From Pontivivens nitratireducens (GTDB lineage Bacteria > Pseudomonadota > Alphaproteobacteria > Rhodobacterales > Rhodobacteraceae): 64,000 nt of DNA. The stretch is from the NCBI RefSeq assembly GCF_014235845.1, contig NZ_JACJUQ010000011.1, positions 1-64,000 on the forward strand, in the 5' to 3' direction. Each line of letters starts with the position of its first letter. Position 1 is the first letter of the stretch. Below the pieces are notes generated by a model that had not been told where the DNA came from, did not search any database, and saw nothing but the letters and a program-made list of their open reading frames with translations. The translations under genes were made by a program, and so were the position numbers. Shown here in pieces: positions 53,170 to 60,804 of this stretch.

Positions 53170-54002
53170 GTGCGCGAAGGTGCCGTGAACGCCCTTCCAT
53201 TGGCAAGAGCAGGGATCGCCGCGCGGGCAGATTCTACCTCCGCCACGTCCAGATCGGCGGTGATGATATCGGGTGTGTCGCCTCCCTCCGCCAGAATGCG
53301 CCCCCAGGGGGAAACGATCAGCGAGTGGCCCCAGGTCTTGCGCCCCGAACCGGGATGCGTCCCGCATTGCGCGGGCGCCAAGACGAAGGAGCCGGTCTCG
53401 ATCGCGCGGGCGCGCAGCAGCACCTCCCAATGGGCGCGCCCGGTGGGCACGGTAAAGGCGGCAGGGGCCGTGATGATCCGCGCACCGGCATGGGCCAACG
53501 CGGCATAGAGCGGCGGGAACCGCATATCGTAGCAGATGCTGAGGCCCAGCGTGGTGCCAGCCGCATCCACCGTGACCGCGCGGTCGCCAGGCGCGAAGCC
53601 GGCGGATTCGCGGTAGGTATTCTCCGCGTCCACATCCACGTCGAACATGTGGATCTTGTCGTAATGGTCGAGGATATCCCCATCCGGTCCGATCAGGAAC
53701 GAGCGATTGACGAACCTGCCCCCCGCACCGCCCAGCAGCGCGAGGGAGCCGATCAGGACGGTAACGCCAAGTTCCGCCGCCAAGCTGCGTATCGCGGCGA
53801 GGGTCGGGTCGTCCTCCTGCCGGCGCAGGACCTCAGCTTGATGTTTGCGGGAATCGGAGACGCAGTTCGTCACCTCGGGCGTGGCGATCAGGCTGGCACC
53901 GCCCTCAGCCGCCGCGCGAATCGCCTGCGTCACATAGGCCGTGTTGACCGCCGGATCGTCAGTGGACGTCATCTGGACCAGGGCGACCCGCAGCAAGCTC
54001 AC
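53166..54002 (-). CDS. Carbon-nitrogen hydrolase, Nit1/omega-amidase-like
   Basis: 278-residue member of the nitrilase superfamily, branch 10-like (Nit1/NitFhit, deaminated-glutathione amidase). The catalytic triad is complete: Glu43 in LIATPEVTNCVSD, Lys116 in HYDKIHMFDVDV and Cys157 in LSICYDMRFPPLY. The GLSICYDMRFP motif and FTVPTGRAHWEVLLRARAIE are specific for the Nit group. In bacteria this enzyme repairs deaminated glutathione, which fits its overlap with the glutaredoxin gene upstream (4 nt). Exact substrate is inferred. Confidence 0.9.
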   Translation of the reverse strand: MSLLRVALVQMTSTDDPAVNTAYVTQAIRAAAEGGASLIATPEVTNCVSDSRKHQAEVLRRQEDDPTLAAIRSLAAELGVTVLIGSLALLGGAGGRFVNRSFLIGPDGDILDHYDKIHMFDVDVDAENTYRESAGFAPGDRAVTVDAAGTTLGLSICYDMRFPPLYAALAHAGARIITAPAAFTVPTGRAHWEVLLRARAIETGSFVLAPAQCGTHPGSGRKTWGHSLIVSPWGRILAEGGDTPDIITADLDVAEVESARAAIPALANGRAFTAPSRT

Positions 54003-54253
54003 GCCAGCAACCCGTCCAGCTTGCCCGAGCGTTCCAGCGCGTGCAGTTCATCACTGCCACCGATTGGCGTACCGTCGATGAAGATCTGCGGCACGGTGCG
54101 CCCGCCCTCGGCCCGCTTCGTCATCTCCGCCCGTTTGGCCGGGTCGGACATGACGTCGTATTCGGTGAAGGATACGCCCTTGCCGGTCAGCAGGCGTTTG
54201 GCGGCGTGGCAAAACCCGCAAATCGGGGTGGTATAGATCTCGACAGTCTTCAT
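53999..54253 (-). CDS. grxC: Glutaredoxin 3
   Basis: 84-residue thioredoxin-fold oxidoreductase that reduces disulfides using glutathione. The active site is TTPICGFCHAAKR, with CGFC instead of the E. coli CPYC. The family motifs GRTVPQIFIDGTPIGGSDEL (cis-Pro and GG) and a C-terminal helix follow. ATG 54253 overlaps the comF stop by 4 nt. The comF-grxC-nitrilase order is a familiar alphaproteobacterial arrangement. Confidence 0.95.
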   Translation of the reverse strand: MKTVEIYTTPICGFCHAAKRLLTGKGVSFTEYDVMSDPAKRAEMTKRAEGGRTVPQIFIDGTPIGGSDELHALERSGKLDGLLA

Positions 54254-54993
54254 GGGGGATCCCTCCTGTTGGGGTAGGATATAGGATCGGCGGCATCGCG
54301 CACAACACGTGCGAGGACACATATCGTGACGTCGGCCGCACCCCCCGCGCGCAGGGCGCGGGCACAGGCGCCCAGTGTGGCGCCGGTTGTCAGCACGTCG
54401 TCCACCAGCAACACCCGGCGTCCGGTCACATCGCGCGATGGACCGATGGCGATGGCCCCGTCCAGAATTGCCCCCCGCTCGCCCCGGGTCGCACCGTCGA
54501 GGCTGGGCGTCCGGCGCGTGCGGCGCAGCAGGTCCGGCACGGCCTTGTCCGGCGACAGGGCGCGGACCAGTTCGGCGGATTGGTTGTACCGGCGCTTGAC
54601 CAGACGTGACCAGTGCAGGGGCACCGGCGCGATCATGTCCGCCGCCGCGATCAGGTCCCCGGCGCTGCGGGCGATCCAGCGGGCAAGCGTCGGCGCGATG
54701 TCCAGCCTGTCGCCATGTTTCAGTTGCAGCACCACCGTGCGCCCCGCCCCGCCATAGACCACGGCGCTGCGGCCTGCCGACCAATCGCGCGGGTGACGTT
54801 CGCATTCATCGCAGCGCAGGTCCGCCGCGCGCCCGCCGCCATCCACCGGGGTGCCACACAGCGCGCAGACCGGGCCGCTGATGAATTGCACGTCGCGCCA
54901 GCATGTGGCGCACAGACCGCCTGCAACGTCCGTCTCCTCCGGGCAGGACAGGCATCGGGGCGGGTAGATCAGATCGCGTATCGCGCTCAACAT
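54250..54993 (-). CDS. ComF family phosphoribosyltransferase-like protein
   Basis: 247-residue protein with an N-terminal double zinc ribbon and a C-terminal phosphoribosyltransferase domain. Zinc cysteines are visible in PPRCLSCPEE, LCATCWRDV, VCALCGTPV and LRCDECERHPRDW. The PRPP-binding motif is RVLLVDDVLTTGATLGACAR, and LVKRRYNQSAELVRALS is the conserved K-R-x-x-N-Q block. ComF is needed for DNA uptake in competent bacteria, though in many species its role is unknown. ATG 54993 divergently faces the methyltransferase gene, with 48 bp between the starts. Confidence 0.92.
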   Translation of the reverse strand: MLSAIRDLIYPPRCLSCPEETDVAGGLCATCWRDVQFISGPVCALCGTPVDGGGRAADLRCDECERHPRDWSAGRSAVVYGGAGRTVVLQLKHGDRLDIAPTLARWIARSAGDLIAAADMIAPVPLHWSRLVKRRYNQSAELVRALSPDKAVPDLLRRTRRTPSLDGATRGERGAILDGAIAIGPSRDVTGRRVLLVDDVLTTGATLGACARALRAGGAADVTICVLARVVRDAADPISYPNRRDPP

Positions 54994-55041
54994 TGCGCCA
55001 CCCCTTTCCACAGATGCCGTCGCGGCATAGATGATGCCATC

Positions 55042-55866
55042 ATGACCCAGACCGACCGCCCCGACCTGTTCGACCAAACCGCCCTGGCCCTGCACCGACA
55101 GCGCGCGAGCGGCGCCACTTTTCTGCACGAGGCCGCGGCGCATGAGCTTTCAGAAAGACTGCAAGAGGTTAACAGGACGTTTACCAACGTGGTTTTCATC
55201 GGGCCGGAAGCCGCGCTCTGGTCCCGGTTGACCGGCATTCCGGGCCGTTGCATCGCGGATGATGCAACGCTGGATCTGAAGGTTGGCGAGTGTGACCTGA
55301 TCGTGCACGGGCTGGCGCTGCACTGGGCGGAGGATCCGGTGGGTCAGCTTGTCCAGATGCGCCGAGCGCTGCGCCCCGACGGCATGATGATCGCGGCCCT
55401 GTTCGGCGGGCGGACCCTGCACGAACTGCGCACGTCCTTTGCCGAGGCGGAAATCGCGGTCGAGGGCGGGCTGAGCCCCCGCGTCGCCCCGATGGGAGAA
55501 ATCCGCGATCTGGGGGCCTTGTTGCAAAGGGCGAATCTGGCATTGCCCGTGGCGGATTCCTTGGCCCTGACTGTGGATTACGCCGATCCGCTGGCCCTGT
55601 GTCGCGATTTGCGCGCGATGGGGGAAACGAACGCCATGGCCGCACGCAGACGTGGCGGGTTGCGGCGCGAGACCTTGATGGCCGCCATCAGCCATTACGC
55701 AACGCATTTCGCGCGCCCCGACGGGCGGGTCGATGCCACGTTCGAGATCGTTTTCCTGACCGGCTGGGCCCCGGCGGACAGTCAGCAGCAACCCCTGCGC
55801 CCCGGGTCGGCCCGGACGCGCCTTGCCGATGCGCTGCGCGTTCCCGAACGCCCGCTGGGCGACTAG
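55042..55866 (+). CDS. SAM-dependent methyltransferase (BioC/NDUFAF5-like)
   Basis: 274-residue class I methyltransferase-like protein. It starts MTQTDRPDLFDQTALALHRQ and has the HEAAAHELSERLQEVNRTF block of the alphaproteobacterial NDUFAF5 family. CDLIVHGLALHWAEDPVGQL and RRALRPDGMMIAALFGGRTL are family landmarks. The usual glycine-rich SAM loop is weak (VVFIGPEAALWSRL), so SAM binding may be unusual. NDUFAF5 hydroxylates/assists complex I assembly in mitochondria; that role here is inferred. Divergent from comF. Confidence 0.82.
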   Translation: MTQTDRPDLFDQTALALHRQRASGATFLHEAAAHELSERLQEVNRTFTNVVFIGPEAALWSRLTGIPGRCIADDATLDLKVGECDLIVHGLALHWAEDPVGQLVQMRRALRPDGMMIAALFGGRTLHELRTSFAEAEIAVEGGLSPRVAPMGEIRDLGALLQRANLALPVADSLALTVDYADPLALCRDLRAMGETNAMAARRRGGLRRETLMAAISHYATHFARPDGRVDATFEIVFLTGWAPADSQQQPLRPGSARTRLADALRVPERPLGD

Positions 55867-55980
55867 CCCGCCCCGCGCAGACCATGCGACAAAACCCCGC
55901 GCAGTGTTCGAGGTGCAGGGTTTGAGTTGACCGTGACCCCCAGTCCCGTCACACACGGCGCACCAGATATGGAGGGTCCG

Positions 55981-57060
55981 ATGCCAGATGATATCAAGCC
56001 AACCCTGGATGCTCCGGGACAGGGGCGTCTGGCCCATGCCGATGCCGATCATCCGCCGATCCCGCGCGCCAGGGTCGCGGTGATCCTGTCCAATCTGGGC
56101 ACACCCGACGCTACCGATTACTGGTCCATGCGGCGTTATCTGGGGCAATTCCTGTCCGACCGCCGCGTCATCGACTATTCGCCCTGGCTGTGGCAACCGC
56201 TGTTGCAGCTGGTGATCCTGACCAAACGGCCGTTTTCCTCAGGCAAGGCCTATGCGGGCATCTGGAACAAGGAGCGTGACGAAAGCCCGCTGCTGACCAT
56301 CACCCGCAGTCAGGCGGAGAAGGTGGCCGAGGTCATGAAGTCCCGCTACGGCGATGAGGTCATCGTTGATTTCGCCATGCGCTATGGCAACCCCTCAACC
56401 AAATCGGTGATCGAGCGGGTCAAGGCGCAGGGCGCGGAGCGGATCGTGTTCTTCCCGCTCTACCCGCAATATGCCGGTGCCACGACGGCCACCGCGAATG
56501 ACGAGGCGTTTCGCGCGCTGATGCAGATGAAGTGGCAGCCCTACATTCGCACCGTGCCCGCCTATTATGACCACCCGAAATATATCGAGGCGTTGGCCCT
56601 CTCGATCGAGGAGACCTATGCCAAGGTGGAGAGGCGGCCCGACATTCTGGTCGTGTCCTACCACGGCATGCCCAAACGCTATCTGATGGAGGGCGACCCC
56701 TACCATTGCCAATGCCAGAAGACGACGCGCCTGCTGCGTGAACGTCTGGGCTGGGATCAGACGCAAATCGTCACCACCTTCCAGTCGAAGTTCGGACCCG
56801 AGGATTGGCTACAACCCTACACTGTCGAGCATGTCGCGCGGCTGGCCGAGGAGGGGAAGAAGAACATCGCCGTCATGGCACCTGCCTTCTCTTCCGATTG
56901 CGTCGAGACGCTGGAGGAGATCAACGAGGAGATCAAGGAGAGCTTCGAACATGCGGGCGGCGAGGTGTTCACCTATATCCCGTGTCTAAACGACGCCCCG
57001 GCGCATATCGACATGATGGCCGCCATATTGGAGCGCGAACTGGCCGGCTGGCTGGAGTGA
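55981..57060 (+). CDS. hemH: Ferrochelatase
   Basis: Inserts ferrous iron into protoporphyrin IX, the last step of heme synthesis. 359 residues from ATG 55981 with GGAGG upstream; the open frame 18 codons longer has no such site. Landmarks: VAVILSNLGTPDATDYWSMR, DYSPWLWQPLLQLVILTKRP, VFFPLYPQYAGATTATANDE, the catalytic His in LVVSYHGMPKRYLMEGDPYH and the Glu region APAFSSDCVETLEEINEEIK. Cys residues in GDPYHCQCQKTTR could bind a cluster or metal. Supplies heme for the oxidase encoded 7 kb upstream. Confidence 0.97.
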   Translation: MPDDIKPTLDAPGQGRLAHADADHPPIPRARVAVILSNLGTPDATDYWSMRRYLGQFLSDRRVIDYSPWLWQPLLQLVILTKRPFSSGKAYAGIWNKERDESPLLTITRSQAEKVAEVMKSRYGDEVIVDFAMRYGNPSTKSVIERVKAQGAERIVFFPLYPQYAGATTATANDEAFRALMQMKWQPYIRTVPAYYDHPKYIEALALSIEETYAKVERRPDILVVSYHGMPKRYLMEGDPYHCQCQKTTRLLRERLGWDQTQIVTTFQSKFGPEDWLQPYTVEHVARLAEEGKKNIAVMAPAFSSDCVETLEEINEEIKESFEHAGGEVFTYIPCLNDAPAHIDMMAAILERELAGWLE

Positions 57061-57083
57061 CGCCAGATCACAGAACGAAAAGC

Positions 57084-57108
57084 GGGAGGCACAGGTGACT
57101 GGCCTCCC
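57084..57108 (+). terminator. Hairpin after hemH
   Basis: GGGAGGC (57084-57090) pairs with GCCTCCC (57102-57108) around an 11-nt loop, 23 bp after the hemH stop. It is followed by CCTTCGAGTTTC, a poor T tract, so termination strength is uncertain. Confidence 0.4.
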
Positions 57109-57141
57109 CCTTCGAGTTTCATGCGAACGGCAGGGTATCGG

Positions 57142-57267
57142 TCAGGTTACCGGATAGCCCTGCAACAGTTTTTCACCCACGCGGATCGTGATGCGACCAT
57201 CCGTAAGCACTTCGACAAGTCGCCCTTGGGCGGCAATGTAGCGGCTGAGCATTATGGTGCGGAGCAT
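57142..57267 (-). CDS. Small hypothetical protein (41 aa)
   Basis: A 42-codon frame from ATG 57267 to TGA 57142 with a good ribosome site, GAAGGGA, 6 nt upstream. The translation MLRTIMLSRYIAAQGRLVEV continues LTDGRITIRVGEKLLQGYPV and T. The alternating pattern (R-L-V-E-V-L-T-D-G-R-I-T-I-R-V-G) looks like a compact beta-sheet protein. I have the impression of similar very short genes in other Rhodobacteraceae but cannot verify it. Convergent with hemH. The frame was too short for routine ORF listing. Confidence 0.5.
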   Translation of the reverse strand: MLRTIMLSRYIAAQGRLVEVLTDGRITIRVGEKLLQGYPVT

Positions 57268-57591
57268 GGGGTGTCCCTTCGTTATGTTTTTGTCCTCGAG
57301 TAAGCTCAGATTAGTGAATATCGCAGACCTGTCAATTTCATACGTAATATTGTTGCGTGAAATTTGGTATGAAGGGTAGTTTTATTGCGGTGCAGTAGGC
57401 TGTCTGCCGCAGTCTGAGCAGCCGCAAAGTCTTGCGGGACAGGCTTGTACGGCGTTTCGGTCCAAATCTGACAATGCTTTTGCTTCATGTTCTGATGCGG
57501 TGCAACACGGAAAATAACTCGATCCTCGCATAGGTATGGCTTTGTGACCTGAAATTCCTTCCATGAAATCTGATATGTCCGACACAAAAGT
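57268..57591. other. AT-rich gap of 324 bp with an unconvincing ORF
   Basis: This stretch is visibly poorer in GC than its surroundings. A minus-strand frame at 57306-57587 (93 codons, SWKEFQVTKPYLCEDRVIFR within it) has no ribosome site that stands out and no family features; codon use is unlike the core genes. It may be foreign DNA left by the event that truncated the neighbouring aminotransferase. The first 35 bp probably carry the promoter of the 41-residue gene. Confidence 0.45.
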
Positions 57592-57933
57592 GTGGCCCCC
57601 GCAAATGTCTGGGACGAACAGGTGGCCCGATCCTGCGACAGTTATCGCGTCAAGCGTGACGTGATGCTGTCGCTGATGGCGCGAACGCTGCCTGAGGGCT
57701 CGCGCTGGTCCGAGCCGGAGGGCGGCATGTTCGTCTGGGTGACCTTGCCTGAGGGGATGGACGCCGCCGCAATCCTGCCGCGCGCGGTCGCGGATCATGG
57801 CATCGCCTTTGTGCCCGGTCATGCGTTTCATGCGGACAGGCGCGGGCGCAACACCATGCGGTTGAGCTTCTCGCTGCCCTCCACCGACGATATTGTCGAG
57901 GGGATGCGGCGGTTGCAGGCCGCGTTGCGTTAG
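57592..57933 (+). pseudogene. C-terminal fragment of a class I/II aminotransferase
   Basis: About 108 residues of a PLP-dependent aminotransferase of the 2-aminoadipate (LysN/MocR-like) type: WDEQVARSCDSYRVKRDVML, EGSRWSEPEGGMFVWVTLPE, and HGIAFVPGHAFHADRRGRNT with MRLSFSLPSTDDIVEGMRRL. The PLP-lysine and N-terminal two thirds are missing, and the sequence left of about 57605 is unrelated. The stop overlaps mutT by 4 bp on the opposite strand. Non-functional remnant. Confidence 0.82.
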
Positions 57934-58340
57934 AGCCAGTCGCGCAGATGCGCCACCAGCGGCACATCGGCGGCAGGCATCGGCAGGTCCATGAGCGCGT
58001 CGGCGCGGACCCATTTCAGGGCCTGCCCCTCACGCCCCTGCGGGATGCCCTTCCACTTGCGACACGCGAACAACGGCATCAGCAGGTGAAACGTGTCGTA
58101 GCTGTGACTGGCGAAGGTCAGCGGGGCAAGGCAACTGGCCCAGGTGTCGATGCCCAACTCCTCCTGCAGCTCACGGATCAAGGCCACCTCGGGGGTTTCG
58201 CCCGGCTCGATCTTGCCGCCGGGAAACTCCCACAGGCCCGCCATGCTCTTGCCCTCGGGGCGCTGGGCCATCAGCACGCGCCCGTCGGGGTCGATCAGGG
58301 CGACGGCGGCCACCAGAACGGTTCTGAGCGGCTGGCTCAT
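57930..58340 (-). CDS. mutT: Nudix (deoxy)nucleoside triphosphate pyrophosphohydrolase MutT
   Basis: 136-residue Nudix enzyme cleansing 8-oxo-dGTP from the nucleotide pool. The Nudix box is complete: GGKIEPGETPEVALIRELQE followed by E-L-G-I, with G, E, R-E, E-E and G in register. LMAQRPEGKSMAGLWEFPGG precedes it and is the MutT-type substrate-recognition region. ATG 58340 overlaps the argJ stop by 4 nt, so it is translated with argJ; this argJ-mutT order is common in Rhodobacteraceae. Confidence 0.95.
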   Translation of the reverse strand: MSQPLRTVLVAAVALIDPDGRVLMAQRPEGKSMAGLWEFPGGKIEPGETPEVALIRELQEELGIDTWASCLAPLTFASHSYDTFHLLMPLFACRKWKGIPQGREGQALKWVRADALMDLPMPAADVPLVAHLRDWL

Positions 58341-59614
58341 GACCGGTAATCCGCGTTGATGCTGATATAGTCGTGGGTCAGATCGCAGGTCCAGACGGTC
58401 GCCTGCCCGCCACCGATGCCCATGTCCACGTTGATCTCGATCTCGGGCTGTTTCATCAGGGCAGCGGCGTCTTCCTCGCGGTAATCGGGCGCGCGCCAGC
58501 CGTTTTCGGCGACCAGCATGTGACCGAAGCGGATCGTCAGGGCGTCGCGGTCCGCAGGCTCCCCCGATTTGCCGATGGCCATGACGATGCGGCCCCAGTT
58601 GGGATCCTCACCCGCGATGGCGGTCTTGACCAGCGGTGAGTTGGCGATGGAGAGCCCGACCTTGTGCGCGGAGGTGTCGGAGGCCGCGCCGGTGACGTTG
58701 ACGGCGACGAACTTTGTCGCCCCCTCACCGTCGCGCACGACCTGATGGGCGAGGTCCAGCATCACGGCGTGCAGGGCGTCGGCGAACTGCTCGGCGCGCG
58801 GGTCGTCCCGGCTTTCGATCCGATCGTTTCCCGCACGCCCCGTCGCCGCGATGACGAGGCTGTCTGAGGTCGAAGTATCGCCGTCCACCGTGATGGCGTT
58901 GAACGTGCGCTGGTTATGTTCGGACAGGATGGCCTGCAACACTGGCTGTGCGATTGCGGCGTCGGTAAAGATATAGACCAGCATCGTGGCCATGTCGGGG
59001 GCAATCATGCCCGATCCCTTGGCAAAGCCGGAGATGGTGACCTCCGCCCCCAGATCGACGGTGCAGAAGGCCCCCTTCACATAAGTGTCGGTCGTCATGA
59101 TCGCTGCAGCGGCGTCCGCACCCGCATCGGGGGAGAGGGTGGAGACCAGCTCATCCAGCTTGGCGGTGATGCGCTCATGCGGCAGCGGCTCACCGATCAC
59201 GCCGGTGGAGGCGGGAAAGACATGGGTCGCAGGGCAACCAAGCGCGGCGGCCGTCCGCTCCGCCAATGTCTGCGTGGCGTCGAAGCCGTTCTTGCCCGTG
59301 AAGGCGTTGGAATTGCCGGAGTTCACCAGAATCGCCGCGGTGCCGGCGCTGCCATCGAACTTCGCCAGATGTTCCTGACACATCAGGACCGGGGCGGAGC
59401 GGGTGGAGGATTTGGTGAAGACGCCAGCGATGGACGCCCCGGCGCAAATCTCGGCCAGCATGACATCCAGCCTGCCGGAATAGCGCACACCGGCCGCCAC
59501 TGCGGACAGGCGTACGCCGTCGATGACGGGCAGGGCGGTCGCGCCCTCAGTCGGGGCGAGCGGGCCTGCATTCGCCCGGGGGGTCCGGGGCAAGAGACGG
59601 GTGATCGTGGTCAT
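58337..59614 (-). CDS. argJ: Bifunctional glutamate N-acetyltransferase / amino-acid acetyltransferase
   Basis: ArgJ recycles the acetyl group from N-acetylornithine to glutamate (and in bifunctional forms uses acetyl-CoA) in arginine synthesis. 425 residues. Autocleavage occurs before Thr210 in KGSGMIAPDMATMLVYIFTD, generating alpha and beta chains. The oxyanion-hole region is HVFPASTGVIGEPL (Thr-Gly), and ILVNSGNSNAFTGKNG is a landmark. The C-terminus ends DLTHDYISINADYRS, the form common to the family. ATG 59614 has GGAGGACACC upstream. Middle gene of the PPIase-argJ-mutT operon. Confidence 0.97.
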   Translation of the reverse strand: MTTITRLLPRTPRANAGPLAPTEGATALPVIDGVRLSAVAAGVRYSGRLDVMLAEICAGASIAGVFTKSSTRSAPVLMCQEHLAKFDGSAGTAAILVNSGNSNAFTGKNGFDATQTLAERTAAALGCPATHVFPASTGVIGEPLPHERITAKLDELVSTLSPDAGADAAAAIMTTDTYVKGAFCTVDLGAEVTISGFAKGSGMIAPDMATMLVYIFTDAAIAQPVLQAILSEHNQRTFNAITVDGDTSTSDSLVIAATGRAGNDRIESRDDPRAEQFADALHAVMLDLAHQVVRDGEGATKFVAVNVTGAASDTSAHKVGLSIANSPLVKTAIAGEDPNWGRIVMAIGKSGEPADRDALTIRFGHMLVAENGWRAPDYREEDAAALMKQPEIEINVDMGIGGGQATVWTCDLTHDYISINADYRS

Positions 59615-59660
59615 GGTGTCCTCCCGGACGCGACTGATGCTTTGTCCGGGAGGATTGAGG

Positions 59661-60554
59661 TCATTCGTTCGTCAGATCAAGGGTCGTGATCGCCTCGGGC
59701 GAAATTGCGACCTCGGGCGTCGTAATGTCCGCGCCCTCACGCAGGCTGTCGATATGCGCCTGAAGCGCGTCCTGATTGAGCTGACCCACGATCTCGGGCC
59801 GGATCTGCTCCAACGGGGGCAGGGGGCTGAGCCGGGTTTCGTTCACGACGATGACGTGCCAGCCGAACTGAGTCTGCACAGGCTCCGACACGGTGCCCAC
59901 CTCCAGCGACTGAACCGCCGCATCGAACTCGGGAACCATCTGGCCCGGACCGAACCAGCCCAATTCGCCACCTGTCGGGCCGGACGGGCCGGTGGAGCGT
60001 TCCTGAGCCAACGTTTCGAAGTCACCGCCGTCGTTCAGGGCCGCGACCACTTCGAGGGCCTCCTCCTCCGTCTCCAGCAGGATATGGGAGGCATTGTATT
60101 CCGTGGTGCGCGTCATCTCGGCGGTCAACGCCTCGTATGCGGAGGTGATCTTGTCCTCGGTCACGGCATCCTCAAGGACGGATGCGATCGTCTCGTTCGA
60201 CAGGACGCCGCGGCGTTCGTTGTCGAGCTGGACGCGGACGCGGCGCGTCTCGGCGGCGCCGGTTTCCTTCGCGGCCTCGGCCAGAAGCTGTTGATCGATC
60301 AACTGATCGACCAGACCGGGGAACAGAACCTCGGGCGGCAAGGAACGGTAATTCTCCGGCAGGCGGTCGCGCACGGCGATGACATGGGCGACCGTGATGT
60401 CGACGCCATCGACGGTGGCGACAACAGTATCCAGATCGTAATCCGTGGTAACCTCAGGGGTTTCCTGGGCGGGGGTCGTCGTATCCTGTGCGAAGGCGGT
60501 GCCCGACAGGGTGAGGGCGAATGCAATCGCGTAAGGTGCAATCAGCTTGTTCAT
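59661..60554 (-). CDS. Secreted peptidylprolyl isomerase (parvulin)
   Basis: 297-residue periplasmic foldase. A signal peptide is clear (MNKLIAPYAIAFALTLSGTA then FAQ). An N-terminal SurA-like helical region (VIAVRDRLPENYRSLPPEVL, LVDQLIDQQLLAEAAKETGA) is followed by one parvulin domain with YNASHILLETEEEALEVVAA, LNDGGDFETLAQERSTGPSG and GELGWFGPGQMVPEFDAAVQ, ending QTQFGWHVIVVNETR. It helps fold outer-membrane or periplasmic proteins. First gene of the operon; divergent from secA with a 250-bp upstream region. Confidence 0.94.
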   Translation of the reverse strand: MNKLIAPYAIAFALTLSGTAFAQDTTTPAQETPEVTTDYDLDTVVATVDGVDITVAHVIAVRDRLPENYRSLPPEVLFPGLVDQLIDQQLLAEAAKETGAAETRRVRVQLDNERRGVLSNETIASVLEDAVTEDKITSAYEALTAEMTRTTEYNASHILLETEEEALEVVAALNDGGDFETLAQERSTGPSGPTGGELGWFGPGQMVPEFDAAVQSLEVGTVSEPVQTQFGWHVIVVNETRLSPLPPLEQIRPEIVGQLNQDALQAHIDSLREGADITTPEVAISPEAITTLDLTNE

Positions 60555-60804
60555 AAGTTCTCCGAACTGCTCGGTATCGACCGGAGCGGTCTTCCTGAAA
60601 TAGAGCGCGGCAGCGGTTCAGCCCGGTGCCGGTAACGTTGACAGTGTCAGGTGCGGGACTTACATCCCGATCAGCTTTTAGGGCCAGCCGCACCGCCGCC
60701 GCGCCAACCTAGATTGTCGATCGCTGTCGGGCAACCACCCGTTGGTATCAGTTTGGTGAACGACGCGGGCGGCCTGGCCGCAGGACGAGACGCGAGGATA
60801 CTCT

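Noticed and set aside
57121-57303. 60-codon plus-strand frame after hemH
   Set aside because: No ribosome site, and the opposite strand holds a better-supported 41-residue gene.
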